Origin: Saccharopolyspora gregorii | GTDB taxonomy: Bacteria; Actinomycetota; Actinomycetes; Mycobacteriales; Pseudonocardiaceae | NCBI RefSeq assembly: GCF_024734405.1 | Contig: NZ_CP059556.1 | Location: 5,952,001 to 6,016,000 of the forward strand | Direction: 5' to 3' | Length of the DNA: 64,000 nucleotides | Shown here: positions 1 through 9,185 of the stretch, in pieces | Numbering within the stretch: position 1 is the first letter of the stretch | Layout of the letters: the number at the start of each line of letters is the position of its first letter | The notes under the pieces: model-generated | Told to the model about the DNA's origin: nothing | What the model saw: only the letters and a program-made list of their open reading frames with translations | Databases searched by the model: none | Made by a program: the position numbers and the translations under genes

Positions 1-183
1 CTTCAGCTCCTCCCACTGGCGCAGCGCGAGCTCGACGTCCACCGGGCGGTCCGGGTCCATCCACGGGTTGATCACGTACTCCACGGCGAAGTGCTCCGGC
101 GGGCACATCACGTAGTCGCGCGGCGTCGGCGTGCGGGATCCGGTCCGGGTCTCGGCGCGCGGATCCACCAGGGCGGTCGTCAT
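1..183 (-). CDS. ddaH: Dimethylarginine dimethylaminohydrolase-like protein (5' part only)
   Basis: The reverse strand is open from an ATG at 183 to the window edge (61 codons), so only the N-terminus is present. It contains the segments YVMCPPEHFAVEYVINPWMD and VELALRQWEEL, typical of the N-terminus of actinobacterial amidinotransferase/arginine-deiminase-superfamily enzymes that hydrolyse methylated arginine or act on arginine. The catalytic His and Cys lie outside the window. A divergent Lrp/AsnC regulator 74 bp away fits the usual arrangement of this family (often with rocD) under Lrp-type control in arginine or ornithine catabolism. The exact substrate cannot be told from this fragment. 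Confidence 0.72.
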   Translation of the reverse strand, partial: MTTALVDPRAETRTGSRTPTPRDYVMCPPEHFAVEYVINPWMDPDRPVDVELALRQWEELK

Positions 184-227
184 GATACGAAATCTAATCC
201 CGCCTCCGGCGACCTTCAACAACGCTC

Positions 228-241
228 CATTGCGCGAAATG
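228..241. promoter_or_regulatory. Candidate Lrp/AsnC operator between ddaH and its regulator
   Basis: CATTGCGCGAAATG is a near-palindrome (12 of 14 positions match its own reverse complement). It lies in the 74-bp divergent spacer, 17 bp before the regulator's preferred start. A further TTGCGC lies just downstream. Spacing and symmetry suit autoregulation plus control of ddaH; this is inferred from position. Confidence 0.45.
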
Positions 242-257
242 CGGCAGTATGTTGCGC

Positions 258-698
258 ATGGACACCTTGGATCAGCGAATCGTTTCGCAGCTGGTGACGG
301 ACGCCCGCGCGAGCTACGCCGAGATCGGCGCCGTGGTGGGCCTGTCCGCGCCCGCGGTGAAGCGGCGGGTGGACAAGCTGCTGGACCAGGGCGTGCTGCG
401 CGGCTTCACCGCCGTCGTGGACCCCGAGGCGCTGGGCTGGGGGACCGAGGCCTTCGTCGAAGTGCACTGCCACGGGAACGTGCCGACGCACCGCATCCGC
501 AGCGGGCTCGAACCGCTGCCCGAAGTCGTCGCCGCCTACACGGTGTCCGGGCCCGCGGACGCGATCGTGCACCTGCGGGCCGCCGACATCCACCACCTGG
601 AGACGGCGCTGGAACGGCTGCGCGGCGTCGAGTTCATCAGCCGGACCGTGTCCACGGTCGTGCTGTCCCGGCTGCTGGAGCGCCCGCCGCAGCCCTGA
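258..698 (+). CDS. Lrp/AsnC-family transcriptional regulator
   Basis: The 146-residue product begins MDTLDQRIVSQLVTDARASY and has the family layout: an N-terminal winged helix-turn-helix (about residues 1-60, with LSAPAVKRRVDKL as the recognition part) and a C-terminal RAM ligand-binding domain (about 65-140). I prefer the ATG at 258 to the in-frame one at 249, because Lrp proteins normally start just before the first helix. Divergence from the ddaH-like gene suggests it senses an amino acid such as arginine and controls that pathway. The ligand is inferred from context only. Confidence 0.88.
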   Translation: MDTLDQRIVSQLVTDARASYAEIGAVVGLSAPAVKRRVDKLLDQGVLRGFTAVVDPEALGWGTEAFVEVHCHGNVPTHRIRSGLEPLPEVVAAYTVSGPADAIVHLRAADIHHLETALERLRGVEFISRTVSTVVLSRLLERPPQP

Positions 699-710
699 GG
701 CGCGCACGAC

Positions 711-744
711 GAAGCCGCCCCCGCGACGTGGCGGAGGCGGCTTC
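711..744. terminator. Bidirectional hairpin terminator
   Basis: A perfect 9-bp inverted repeat, GAAGCCGCC ... GGCGGCTTC, lies between the convergent stop codons of the Lrp gene (698) and the next minus-strand gene (753). There is no U-tract, as is common in high-GC actinomycetes. Confidence 0.6.
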
Positions 745-752
745 GGGTCACG

Positions 753-2333
753 TCAGGAGCCGGAGTTCCAGTGCTGGAAGCCCGCTTCCTCCGCGTCGGC
801 CTCCGTCCGGAACCACACCTCGGCGACGACGCGGTCGTAGTGCGGCGAGTCCGGGGCGTGGTAGCGGCGCGAAGCGAAATCGCCCTTGACCATGTGGCCG
901 TCCTGCTGCGACGGCTCCTGCGGCGCGGCCAGCGACTCGCGCCTGCGGTTCGCCTGCGCCTGCGGGTCGGCGTGCCAGGCCGCCTGCGACCGGCCGGGGC
1001 GCTGCTGCATGCCGGGGCGCGGGCCGGCGCCGGGAGTGCGGCGCGGCAGCGGGGTCTGCTCGGACTCGGCGATCACCGGGACGTCCGAGGCCTGCTCGGG
1101 CGCGGCCTGGTCGGTGAACTCGTGCGCCCGGCTCTCCACCAGCGCGCGCAGGTTCCCCGCGAAGCCGTGGTCGTCCCCAGCACGGGCCGGTTCCGGTTCG
1201 GTCCAGGTCGGTTCGGCTTCCGGCTCGCGGGCCGGTTCGGCGTCGCGCGGGACCTCCGCGGCGGGCCGCGGCGCATCCGACAGATCCGACAGGCCCAGCG
1301 CGGCGGACAGCTCGGCCGCGCCGGAGAGCCCGGGCGGGCCCGGGCGCAGCGGAGTCTCGGGCCGGGTGAAGATCTCGGTGCCGTCGCCGGTCGGCGCGGC
1401 CGACCGGGCGGGGCGGGCGATCTCGGACTCGTCGGCGGCGGCGTTCTTCTGGAACCAGGTGCTGGCCGATTCGGCGGGCCGGTCGGCCACCGGCTCGGTG
1501 TTCGCGCCGCGCCCGAGCGCTTGGCCGATGTCCGCGGAGGTGGGGCGTTCGGCGTCCTCGCCGCCGTCCTGGTCGTTCGGGATGGTCCACGGCGCTCCGG
1601 CGGGCTGGCGGCTCGACTGCGCGACGTCGGAGCGCTGGGGCTGCTCGGGGCGCTGATCCTGCTCAGGGCGTGGGGACTGCTCGGGACGCTGGGCCGTTTC
1701 CGGCCGCGGACCACCGTCCTCGTCCTCCCGGACGCGGCTGGGCCACCAGCCACCGCTGGACCGGCCCGCGTAGGGACTGTCGTCCTTCCAAGCGCCCGGG
1801 TTCCGGACCGGGAGGGACGGATCACCGGGGGTGCGGGCGGGCTGCTCGGCGGGCTCGTGCGCGCTGGTGGCGCCGTCGTCCACCACCAGGTCGGCGACCT
1901 GGGAACCGCCGCGCACCGAGACCTCGGCGCGCGCGTCGGTGGTGGCGGTGGGCGCGGGTTCAGCCGCGGGCTGAGCTGCCGGGGTGCGAGCAGCCGAGGT
2001 CTGCGCGGCCGGCGCCGTGGGCCGCTCCGGCTCCGGCAACCGCGCGGTGCGCGGCTCGTCGTCCTCGTCCGGCTCGGCGAGCTGCCCGGCGTCCTGCTCC
2101 CAGCGCGGCTGCACCGCGGTGCGCTCCACGCCCAGCGGGGGCGAGGGCTGGTGGCTGCGCCAGATCTGCCGGTCGTGGCGCGCGTCCTGGTGCTCCACGT
2201 ACTCGGTGAACTCGGAGGTCACCTTCCGCAGCCGGCGCCGCAGCGGCAGCACGAACAGCAACCAGGTGATCACAGAACCGAGCAGGAACGCGGCGACACT
2301 CCACAACCACACCTGCGTAAACAGCCACACCAC
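753..2333 (-). CDS. Membrane-anchored acidic protein with ArfC-type C-terminal domain
   Basis: The 526-residue product has one N-terminal membrane segment (about residues 5-30, WLWSVAAFLLGSVITWLLF) followed by basic residues, so the bulk is probably cytoplasmic. Residues 60-470 are low complexity, rich in Pro, Glu, Ala and Arg, and look disordered. The last 50 residues form a compact module with VKGDFASRRYHAPDSP and VAEVWFRTEADAEEAGFQHW. This resembles the short conserved module at the C-terminus of actinobacterial ArfC-type channel-accessory proteins (the so-called sunset domain). GTG start at 2333 follows GAGGGAGGG at good spacing. The function is unknown; ArfC-like roles are only a family analogy. 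It sits downstream of the nuo block and is probably a separate transcript. Confidence 0.6.
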   Translation of the reverse strand: MVWLFTQVWLWSVAAFLLGSVITWLLFVLPLRRRLRKVTSEFTEYVEHQDARHDRQIWRSHQPSPPLGVERTAVQPRWEQDAGQLAEPDEDDEPRTARLPEPERPTAPAAQTSAARTPAAQPAAEPAPTATTDARAEVSVRGGSQVADLVVDDGATSAHEPAEQPARTPGDPSLPVRNPGAWKDDSPYAGRSSGGWWPSRVREDEDGGPRPETAQRPEQSPRPEQDQRPEQPQRSDVAQSSRQPAGAPWTIPNDQDGGEDAERPTSADIGQALGRGANTEPVADRPAESASTWFQKNAAADESEIARPARSAAPTGDGTEIFTRPETPLRPGPPGLSGAAELSAALGLSDLSDAPRPAAEVPRDAEPAREPEAEPTWTEPEPARAGDDHGFAGNLRALVESRAHEFTDQAAPEQASDVPVIAESEQTPLPRRTPGAGPRPGMQQRPGRSQAAWHADPQAQANRRRESLAAPQEPSQQDGHMVKGDFASRRYHAPDSPHYDRVVAEVWFRTEADAEEAGFQHWNSGS

Positions 2334-2525
2334 CGGCGACGCCCTCCCTCAAAGGCCACGTGGGGCACCGTGAGCGTGGACAGGCTACTCCGCGCACGCT
2401 CCACCCCGTACCTCGACGCAACACTCCACCCGACCGGGACCAAGATCAGCCCCGGTGGAGTGACTCACCCGCGCCGAGCGTTCACTGTCCGACACCGCAG
2501 ACGTGCCGAGCTCCGAGCGGTCCCC

Positions 2526-2546
2526 GACGGCCGCACCCGGGCCGTC
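2526..2546 (-). terminator. Candidate terminator after the polyprenyl synthase gene
   Basis: GACGGCC, a 7-nt loop and GGCCGTC form a hairpin that begins at the stop codon of the polyprenyl synthase gene, the last gene of the nuo-containing minus-strand run. Confidence 0.45.
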
Positions 2547-3576
2547 AGCGGGTCCGGGCCACCACGTAGTGGACCAGAGCCTCCAGCGCGGTCCGCGCGG
2601 AGCAGTCCGGGAGCTCCGCCAGCACCGCCCGCGCCTCCTGCGCGTACTCGTCGAGCGTGGCGCGGGCCCGCCGCAAGCCGCTGGACTCGCGCAGCAGCTT
2701 CAACGCCTCCGCCACGTCCTCGTCCGCGTGCAGCGGTTCGCCCAGCAGTTCCAGCAGCCGCGGATCGGTGTCCGCCGCGTCCCTGGCGTAGATCATCGGC
2801 AGCGTGAGCACGCCCTCGCGCAGGTCGGTCCCGGGCGTCTTGCCGGAGTCCGCCGCGGGCGAGGCGATGTCGATCACGTCGTCGGAGATCTGGAAGGCGA
2901 TGCCGATGCTCTTGCCGAACGACTCCAGCGCCGCGACCTGCTCCGGGGTCGCACCCGCCGCGGTCGCGCCGAACCGGCCGGAGGTCGCGATCAGCGAACC
3001 GGTCTTCTCGTAGATCACCTGGAGGTAGTGCTCCTCCAGGTCCTGGCCCTCACCCGCGCCGATCGTCTCGCGCAGCTGCCCGGTGACCAGCGCTTCGAAG
3101 GTGGTCGCCATCCGGCGCACCGCGTCGGCGCCGAGGTCGGCGACCATCCGGGAGGCGTGCGCCATCAGGAAGTCGCCGGTGAGGATCGCCACCGAGTTGT
3201 CCCAGCGCACGTTCGCGCTGGCCGCGCCGCGGCGCATCGTGGCCTCGTCCATCACGTCGTCGTGGTACAGCGTCGCGAGGTGCACCATCTCCACCACCGC
3301 CGCCGAGGTGATCACCTCGTCCGGCGACGGGTCCGCGAAGTGCGCCGCCAGCAGCGCGAACAGCGGCCGGAACCGCTTTCCTCCCGCGTCCACCAGGTGC
3401 AGCGAAGTGCGGGTCGCGAAGTCGAACTCGCTGCGCACCGACTCGTGCAGCAGCGCTTCGACCCGGGCCATGCCCGCGGAGATCGACTCGGCCAGCGCCG
3501 GATCGTCGATGTCGAACCCGCTCGCAGCAGTACTGCCAGCCACGTTCCTGACCGGTTCACCAGATGGGCTGCTCAC
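2545..3576 (-). CDS. grcC1: All-trans polyprenyl diphosphate synthase (menaquinone side chain)
   Basis: The 343-residue product is a trans-isoprenyl diphosphate synthase that condenses isopentenyl diphosphate onto an allylic primer. Both aspartate-rich Mg2+-binding motifs are present: DDVMD at about 106-110 (in LYHDDVMDEA) and DDVID at about 232-236, plus GGKRFRP near residue 65 and GDFLMAHA. The frame is open further upstream into nuoN; the GTG at 3576 gives the usual family length and leaves 49 bp after nuoN. Position next to nuo and the men genes matches M. tuberculosis grcC1 (Rv0562) beside menJ, so the product is probably the tail of menaquinone. Chain length (hepta- to nonaprenyl) cannot be read from the sequence. 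Confidence 0.88.
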   Translation of the reverse strand: MSSPSGEPVRNVAGSTAASGFDIDDPALAESISAGMARVEALLHESVRSEFDFATRTSLHLVDAGGKRFRPLFALLAAHFADPSPDEVITSAAVVEMVHLATLYHDDVMDEATMRRGAASANVRWDNSVAILTGDFLMAHASRMVADLGADAVRRMATTFEALVTGQLRETIGAGEGQDLEEHYLQVIYEKTGSLIATSGRFGATAAGATPEQVAALESFGKSIGIAFQISDDVIDIASPAADSGKTPGTDLREGVLTLPMIYARDAADTDPRLLELLGEPLHADEDVAEALKLLRESSGLRRARATLDEYAQEARAVLAELPDCSARTALEALVHYVVARTR

Positions 3577-3625
3577 GTCACCGTCGCCTTCGCTCCCCCA
3601 CCGAGTCGCCCTACGGGCGGGCACT

Positions 3626-5188
3626 CTACGACACGAAACCACCCACACCGGCCCAGTCCAGGGCCACCGTGGGCAGCACGCCCAGCAACAGCGTCACGAC
3701 CACGCCCAACGTGATCGCCGCGGTTGTGAACGCACCCGGCACGCTGACGGTGGGCCCGTCGGCGGCCGGCTCGCTGAAGTACATCAGCACGATGACACGA
3801 AGGTAGAAGAACGCCGCAACCGCACTGGCCACCAGGGCCACCACCACCAGCGGGGCCATCCCGTCCGACAGCGCGGCCTCGAACACCACGAACTTCCCGA
3901 TGAAACCGCTCGTCAGCGGGATTCCGGCGAGGGCGAACAGCAGGAACGTGAACACGGCGGCGAGCACCGGTGAACGCTTCGCCAACCCGGCCCAGTCGGA
4001 AAGGTGAGTAGCCTCACCCTCCGCGGTGCGCACGAGGCTGATCACACCGAACACGGCGACCGTGGTGAAGCCGTAGGCCAGCAGGTAGAACATCGTGCCC
4101 GACAGGCCGCGCTCGGTGAGGGAGATCGACCCGATGAGCAGGAACCCCGCGTGCGCGATGGACGAGTAGGCGATCATCCGCTTGATGTCGTTCTGGGTGA
4201 GCCCGAGGACCACGCCGATCACCATGGACACGATCGCGACCGCCCACATCACGCCGCGCCACTCCCAGCTGGACGCCTGCAACGCGACCTGCAGCACCCG
4301 CAGGATCGCGCCGAACGCGGCGACCTTGGTGCAGGCCGCCATGAACCCGGTGACCGCGGTGGGCGCGCCCTGGTAGACGTCCGGCGTCCAGGTGTGGAAC
4401 GGGCCGACGGAGGCCTTGAACAGCAGGCCGACGACGAGCAGCCCGATCCCGGCGAACAGCAGCGTCTCGGAGCGGTCGCTGGTGGAGGTGGCCTCGGCGA
4501 TGTCGGCGAGCCGCACCGAACCGGCGTAGCCGTAGAGCAGCGCGAGCCCGTACAGGAAGAACGCGGAGGCGAACGCGCCGAGCAGGAAGTACTTCACCGC
4601 CGCTTCCTGCGAGAGCAGCCTGCGGCGCTTCGCGAGCCCGCACATCAGGTACAGCGGCAGGCTCAGCACTTCCAGCGCGATGAACATGGTGAGCAGGTCG
4701 TTCGCGGCGCAGAACACCATCATGCCGCCGAGCGAGAACAGGGCGAGCGGGAACACCTCGGTGCGCATCCCGGTGCCCCCGCCGCGGTTGCCGGGGTCCT
4801 GTTCGGCTTCGGCGGCGGTCTCGGCGACGAACGCGCCACCGGGTTCCACCGAGCGGTCCGCGATGAGCAGGATCGCCGCGATGCCGAGGCCGAGCAGCGT
4901 CCCCCACAGGAACAGCGTGGGCGCGTCCACGGCCAGCGCGTCGGACAGCGTGGTGACGCCGGTGCCGCCGGAGCGGGCGTGCAGCCCGAGGGCGATCCCG
5001 GCGGCGACGAGGGCCAGCAGGCTCAGCACGACCTGCGTGGTCCAGCGGGACCGGCGGGGCACGAACGCCTCGACGAGCACGCTGATGCAGGCGGCGCCGA
5101 GCACGACCAGCACCGGCGTGATGGCGGCGTAGTCGATCGGCGGGATCGGAATCTGCTGCGCGTGGACCGCGACCTGAGTGGCACCCAC
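3626..5188 (-). CDS. nuoN: NADH-quinone oxidoreductase subunit N
   Basis: The 520-residue product is the antiporter-like membrane subunit N of complex I, which couples NADH oxidation and menaquinone reduction to proton pumping. It is predicted to have about 14 membrane segments and keeps the conserved TM5 glutamate in ALEVLSLPLYLMCG and the lysine-bearing segment FKASVGPFHTWTPDVYQGAP. Start GTG at 5188 lies only 3 bp after the nuoM stop and is preceded by AAGGAGGG. It is the last nuo gene. A hydrophilic insert of about 30 residues (near 115-145, rich in Glu and Gly) sits in a loop. Confidence 0.96.
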   Translation of the reverse strand: MGATQVAVHAQQIPIPPIDYAAITPVLVVLGAACISVLVEAFVPRRSRWTTQVVLSLLALVAAGIALGLHARSGGTGVTTLSDALAVDAPTLFLWGTLLGLGIAAILLIADRSVEPGGAFVAETAAEAEQDPGNRGGGTGMRTEVFPLALFSLGGMMVFCAANDLLTMFIALEVLSLPLYLMCGLAKRRRLLSQEAAVKYFLLGAFASAFFLYGLALLYGYAGSVRLADIAEATSTSDRSETLLFAGIGLLVVGLLFKASVGPFHTWTPDVYQGAPTAVTGFMAACTKVAAFGAILRVLQVALQASSWEWRGVMWAVAIVSMVIGVVLGLTQNDIKRMIAYSSIAHAGFLLIGSISLTERGLSGTMFYLLAYGFTTVAVFGVISLVRTAEGEATHLSDWAGLAKRSPVLAAVFTFLLFALAGIPLTSGFIGKFVVFEAALSDGMAPLVVVALVASAVAAFFYLRVIVLMYFSEPAADGPTVSVPGAFTTAAITLGVVVTLLLGVLPTVALDWAGVGGFVS

Positions 5189-5191
5189 TGT

Positions 5192-6769
5192 TCAGTTCCC
5201 TCCTTGCGAGGTCACGGGGTCGGTGACGCCGACCTCGCTCATGGTCGCCCCGACCGACGGGGTGATCACGTCCAGCACCGGTTTCGGGTACACCCCGAGC
5301 GCGAGCACCAGCACGATCAGCGGGGTCAGCACGGCGATCTCCCGCGGGCGCAGGTCCAGCACCCGCGCCCGGTGCGCGCCGGGCCGGTTCGGGTCGGTGA
5401 CGGCGCCCGGACCGCCCGCGGTGCCGACGAGGGCGTCGCCGCGCACCGGCCCCTGCATGATCCGCTGGTAGAGCCGCAGCACGTAGACGGCGGCGAGCAC
5501 CATGCCGAGGGTGGCGAGCACCGTGTACACCGGCTGCGTCGGGAAAGCGCCCAGCAGCACCAGGAACTCGCTGATGAACGAGTTGGTGCCCGGCAGCGAC
5601 AGGGTGCTGAGCCCGGCGATGAGCAAGGTCCCGGCCAGCAGCGGGGTGATCTTCGCCATCCCGCCGTAGTCGGCGATCCGGGTGGAACCGCCGCGAGCGA
5701 TGATCATGCCGATGACCAGGATCAGCAGCCCGGTCGCCAGGCTGTGGTTGAGCATGTACGACACCGCGCCCACCTGGGCCTGCGAGGTGTAGGCGAAGAT
5801 CCCGAGCGCAATGAACCCGAAGTGCGCGATGGACACGTAGGCGATGAACCGCTTGAGGTCGGTCTGCCCGAACGCCTGCAGCGAGCCGTAGAGCACGCCG
5901 AGCACCGCCAGCACCAGCACCAGCGGCGCCAGCAGCTGGGAGGCGTCCGGCGTGAGCGGCAGGCTGTAGCGCAGGAAGCCGAAGGTGCCGACCTTGTCCA
6001 GCACGCCGACGACGATCACCGCGACACCGATCGGCGCCTGCTCCGCGGCGTCCGGCAGCCAGGTGTGCAGCGGCACCAGCGGCGCCTTGATCGCGAACGC
6101 GGTGAAGAAGCCCAGGAAGATCCACACCTGCACGGCGATCGGCGCGTCGGCCAGGATCGGCACCAGCCGCGCCCAGTCGAAGGTGCCTTCGCCGGTGGCC
6201 TGCAGCGCGTAGGCGTAGGCGCCGATCGCGGCGGCCAGCATGATCAGGCCGCCGAGGAACGAGTACAGGAAGAACTTCACCGCCGCGTACCGGCCGCGTT
6301 CGCCGCCGTAGCCGCCGATGAGGAAGTACATCGGGATCAGCATGATCTCGAACAGCACGTAGAACAGAAACACGTCGGTCGCCGCGAACACGGCCACCGT
6401 CAGCGCCTGCTCGACCAGCAGCAGCGAGAAGAACCCGCCGTGGCTGCGCCCCGCCGGCAGCCGCTCGCCCCAGCTGAAGCCGAGCACCAGCGGCATCAGC
6501 AGCGCGATCACGGCGATCATGACGAGCGCGATGCCGTCGACGGCGAAGGACACCCGGATGTCGAACGCCGGGATCCACTCGACGGAGCCGGCCAGTTGCA
6601 GCCGCGGCCCGGCCGGGTCGTAGGCGGCCCAGGCGGCGATCGCGACGGCGAACTCGGCCAGCGACACGGCGAGCGCGGTCCACTTCGCCACCGGCGCGTT
6701 GCGGCGCAGCAGCCCGACGGCGACGGCGCCCGCCAGCGGCAGCAGGACGAGCACGAGGAGCAGGGTCAT
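5192..6769 (-). CDS. nuoM: NADH-quinone oxidoreductase subunit M
   Basis: The 525-residue product is the middle antiporter-like subunit of the complex I membrane arm. The proton-channel glutamate is present in FEIMLIPMYFLIGGYGGERG, and the lysine segment KAPLVPLHTWLPDAAEQAP is intact. About 14 membrane helices are expected. A Gly/Pro/Arg-rich loop near residue 430-455 is longer than in proteobacterial NuoM. The ATG start follows GAGGAGATCCG. It lies 49 bp downstream of nuoL and 3 bp before nuoN, in the same operon. Confidence 0.96.
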   Translation of the reverse strand: MTLLLVLVLLPLAGAVAVGLLRRNAPVAKWTALAVSLAEFAVAIAAWAAYDPAGPRLQLAGSVEWIPAFDIRVSFAVDGIALVMIAVIALLMPLVLGFSWGERLPAGRSHGGFFSLLLVEQALTVAVFAATDVFLFYVLFEIMLIPMYFLIGGYGGERGRYAAVKFFLYSFLGGLIMLAAAIGAYAYALQATGEGTFDWARLVPILADAPIAVQVWIFLGFFTAFAIKAPLVPLHTWLPDAAEQAPIGVAVIVVGVLDKVGTFGFLRYSLPLTPDASQLLAPLVLVLAVLGVLYGSLQAFGQTDLKRFIAYVSIAHFGFIALGIFAYTSQAQVGAVSYMLNHSLATGLLILVIGMIIARGGSTRIADYGGMAKITPLLAGTLLIAGLSTLSLPGTNSFISEFLVLLGAFPTQPVYTVLATLGMVLAAVYVLRLYQRIMQGPVRGDALVGTAGGPGAVTDPNRPGAHRARVLDLRPREIAVLTPLIVLVLALGVYPKPVLDVITPSVGATMSEVGVTDPVTSQGGN

Positions 6770-6818
6770 CGGATCTCCTCTTCCCCCGGGAGGTTCGGCT
6801 GGGTTCGGGTGCGGTCGG

Positions 6819-8810
6819 TCACGGCGTGCCCACCACCAGCAGCGCCCCGATCAGCAGCACGCCGCCGCAGAGCATGGACAGCGCGTAGGAGCGGACGAAC
6901 CCGTTCTGCCTGCGCCGCGCCCAGCCGGAGCCGAGCTGCAGCGCACCGGCGAGACCGGTGACGGCTCCGTCCACGGCGGCGCGGTCGAAGGCGACCAGGC
7001 CGCGGGTGAGCCCGGCGGTGGGTTTGACGGCGACGGCGTCGTTGAGCGCGTTGCCGCCGAGGTCGGCGCGCGCGGCGCGCACCACCGGCGACACCCGCTC
7101 GGGCCGGGTGACCGGCACCGGTTTCCGGCCGACGAGCAGCCAGGCGACGAGCGCGCCGAGCGCGGAGAGCACCACGGTCAGCACCGGGATCACCGAGTGC
7201 GGCAGCGCCCCGCCGTGCGATTCCTCCAGCGCGCCGAGCGACGGCGCGAGGAAGGTGACCAGCCGGTCCCCGGAGGCGAGGAACATGCCCGCCCCGACCG
7301 AGCCGACGGCCAGCACGATCATCGGCCCGGTCATGATCGCCGGGGATTCGTGCGGGTGGTAGTCCTGCCCGTCCGCGGTCTTGAGGTCCTGCCAGCGCTT
7401 CTCGCCGAAGAAGGTCATCAGCACCAGCCGCGTCATGTAGAACGCGGTGAGCGCGGCACCCAGCAGCGCCGCGCCGCCGAACACCCAGCCCCGCCAGCCG
7501 TCCTGGCCGAACGCGGCCTCGATGATCGCGTCCTTCGAGTAGTAGCCGGACAGGAACGGGAACCCGATCAGCGCCAGGTAACCGAGCGCGAAGGTGGCGA
7601 AGGTGATCGGCAGGTGCTTGGCGAGCCCGCCGAACCGGCGCATGTTCACCTCGTCGCGCATCGCGTGCATCACCGATCCGGCGCCGAGGAACAGCCCGGC
7701 CTTGAAGAACCCGTGGGTGAGCAGGTGCATGATGCCGAGCGCGTACCCGGCCGGCCCGAGCCCGACGGCGAGGACCATGTAGCCGATCTGGCTGACCGTG
7801 GAGTAGGCCAGCACCTTCTTGATGTCGTCGTAGGCGCAGCCGATGACGCAGCCGACCAGCAGCGTCACCGCGCCGATGATGGTGACGACCAGCCTGCCGT
7901 CCGGGGACAGCGTGTACAGCGGGTTGGCGCGGGCGATCAGGTAGACGCCCGCGGTGACCATGGTCGCCGCGTGGATCAGCGCGGACACCGGGGTGGGGCC
8001 TTCCATCGCGTCCGGCAGCCACGCCTGCAGCGGGACCTGGCCGGACTTGCCGCAGGCGCCGAGCAGCAGCAGCAGCGTGATCGCCAGCAGCACACCCGGG
8101 GTCAGCTCACCGGCGCGGGCGAAGACCTCGGTGTACTGGGTGGTGCCGAGCTTCGCGAACAGCAGGAAGATCGCGAGGGCGAGCCCGACGTCGCCGACCC
8201 GGTTCATCACGAACGCCTTGGTCGCGGCCGCTGCCGCCGAGGGCCGCTGCTGCCAGAACCCGATCAGCAGGTAGGACGCCAGGCCGACGCCCTCCCAGCC
8301 GAGGTACAGCGTCACGAAGCTGTTGCCCAGCACCAGCACCAGCATGGCCGCGACGAATAGGTTCAGGTAGGCGAAGAACCGCCGCCGCTCGGTGTTGTGC
8401 CTGCCGGTGCGGCCTTCCTGGTCGTGGGCCATGTAGCCGATCGAGTAGAGGTGGATCAGCGCGCCCACCCCGGTGATCAGCAGCACGAACACCATCGACA
8501 GCGGGTCCAGCCGCAGCCCGAAGTCGACCTGCAGCGCCTCGACCGGGATCCAGGAGAACACGTGCAGCTCGCGCACCGGTTGCGCGTCGCCCGCGATGCT
8601 CGTGAACAGCGCCACCCCGTAGGCGAACGCCGCGATCACGGTGGCGCTGCCCAGCAGGTGGCCCCACCCGTCGGCGCGGCGGCCCGCGATCAGCAGCACG
8701 GCGGCGCCGAGCAGCGGCAGTGCGATGAGCAGCCAGGCGCCGCCCTGCACGGGACCTTGCGCGGCCTGCACGGCGAGGAGATCGGGACTGGCCGGGAACG
8801 TCGTCGTCAC
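6819..8810 (-). CDS. nuoL: NADH-quinone oxidoreductase subunit L
   Basis: The 663-residue product is the distal antiporter-like subunit of complex I with its long C-terminal lateral helix. Family motifs include [19 protein letters not shown] (TM5 glutamate) and [20 protein letters not shown] (TM7 lysine region). Start GTG at 8810 is preceded by GGGAGAG. A 75-bp gap separates it from nuoK, the largest within the operon between nuoK and nuoN, but I see no promoter there. Confidence 0.96.
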   Translation of the reverse strand: MTTTFPASPDLLAVQAAQGPVQGGAWLLIALPLLGAAVLLIAGRRADGWGHLLGSATVIAAFAYGVALFTSIAGDAQPVRELHVFSWIPVEALQVDFGLRLDPLSMVFVLLITGVGALIHLYSIGYMAHDQEGRTGRHNTERRRFFAYLNLFVAAMLVLVLGNSFVTLYLGWEGVGLASYLLIGFWQQRPSAAAAATKAFVMNRVGDVGLALAIFLLFAKLGTTQYTEVFARAGELTPGVLLAITLLLLLGACGKSGQVPLQAWLPDAMEGPTPVSALIHAATMVTAGVYLIARANPLYTLSPDGRLVVTIIGAVTLLVGCVIGCAYDDIKKVLAYSTVSQIGYMVLAVGLGPAGYALGIMHLLTHGFFKAGLFLGAGSVMHAMRDEVNMRRFGGLAKHLPITFATFALGYLALIGFPFLSGYYSKDAIIEAAFGQDGWRGWVFGGAALLGAALTAFYMTRLVLMTFFGEKRWQDLKTADGQDYHPHESPAIMTGPMIVLAVGSVGAGMFLASGDRLVTFLAPSLGALEESHGGALPHSVIPVLTVVLSALGALVAWLLVGRKPVPVTRPERVSPVVRAARADLGGNALNDAVAVKPTAGLTRGLVAFDRAAVDGAVTGLAGALQLGSGWARRRQNGFVRSYALSMLCGGVLLIGALLVVGTP

Positions 8811-8885
8811 GCCAGGCTCTCCCTACTGTGAGTGCGAACGGGGGTTCGGGTGCGCGGCGCGCCGGCCGCGGGGGCGGGCATGGCG

Positions 8886-9185
8886 CTAGTACTTGAGGAG
8901 GTTGGCGTCGTCGACCGAGGCCGAGCGGCGGGTCCGGAAGATCGACATGATGATCGCGAGGCCGACCACGACTTCCGCGGCGGCGACGACCATCACGAAG
9001 AACGCCATCACCTGCCCGTGCACCGAGCCCTCGATGCGGGCGAAGGTGACCAGCGTCAGGTTCACCGCGTTGAGCATCAGCTCGATGCACATGAACACGA
9101 CGATGGCGTTGCGCCGCACCAGCACGCCGACGGCACCGATGCTGAACAGCAGCGCGGACAGCAGCAGGTAGTAGGTGGGGGTCAT
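8886..9185 (-). CDS. nuoK: NADH-quinone oxidoreductase subunit K
   Basis: This 99-residue, three-helix membrane subunit has the two conserved glutamates that line the proton path, in [11 protein letters not shown] and [14 protein letters not shown]. It begins at ATG 9183-9185, overlapping the nuoJ stop in an ATGA arrangement that implies translational coupling. Its length matches the family (about 100 residues). Confidence 0.96.
   Translation of the reverse strand: MTPTYYLLLSALLFSIGAVGVLVRRNAIVVFMCIELMLNAVNLTLVTFARIEGSVHGQVMAFFVMVVAAAEVVVGLAIIMSIFRTRRSASVDDANLLKY

Noticed and set aside
4014-6683. Minus-strand 889-codon frame overlapping nuoN and nuoM in another frame
   Set aside because: Arg/Ala/Gly-rich nonsense translation; the true genes in the overlapping frame have complete family motifs.
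4004-6961. Plus-strand open frame of 985 codons antisense to nuoN and nuoM
   Set aside because: Composition is Asp/Glu/His/Arg/Gln-rich with no domain, no ribosome site, and it lies entirely antisense to clear complex I genes; long shadow frames are expected at this GC content.
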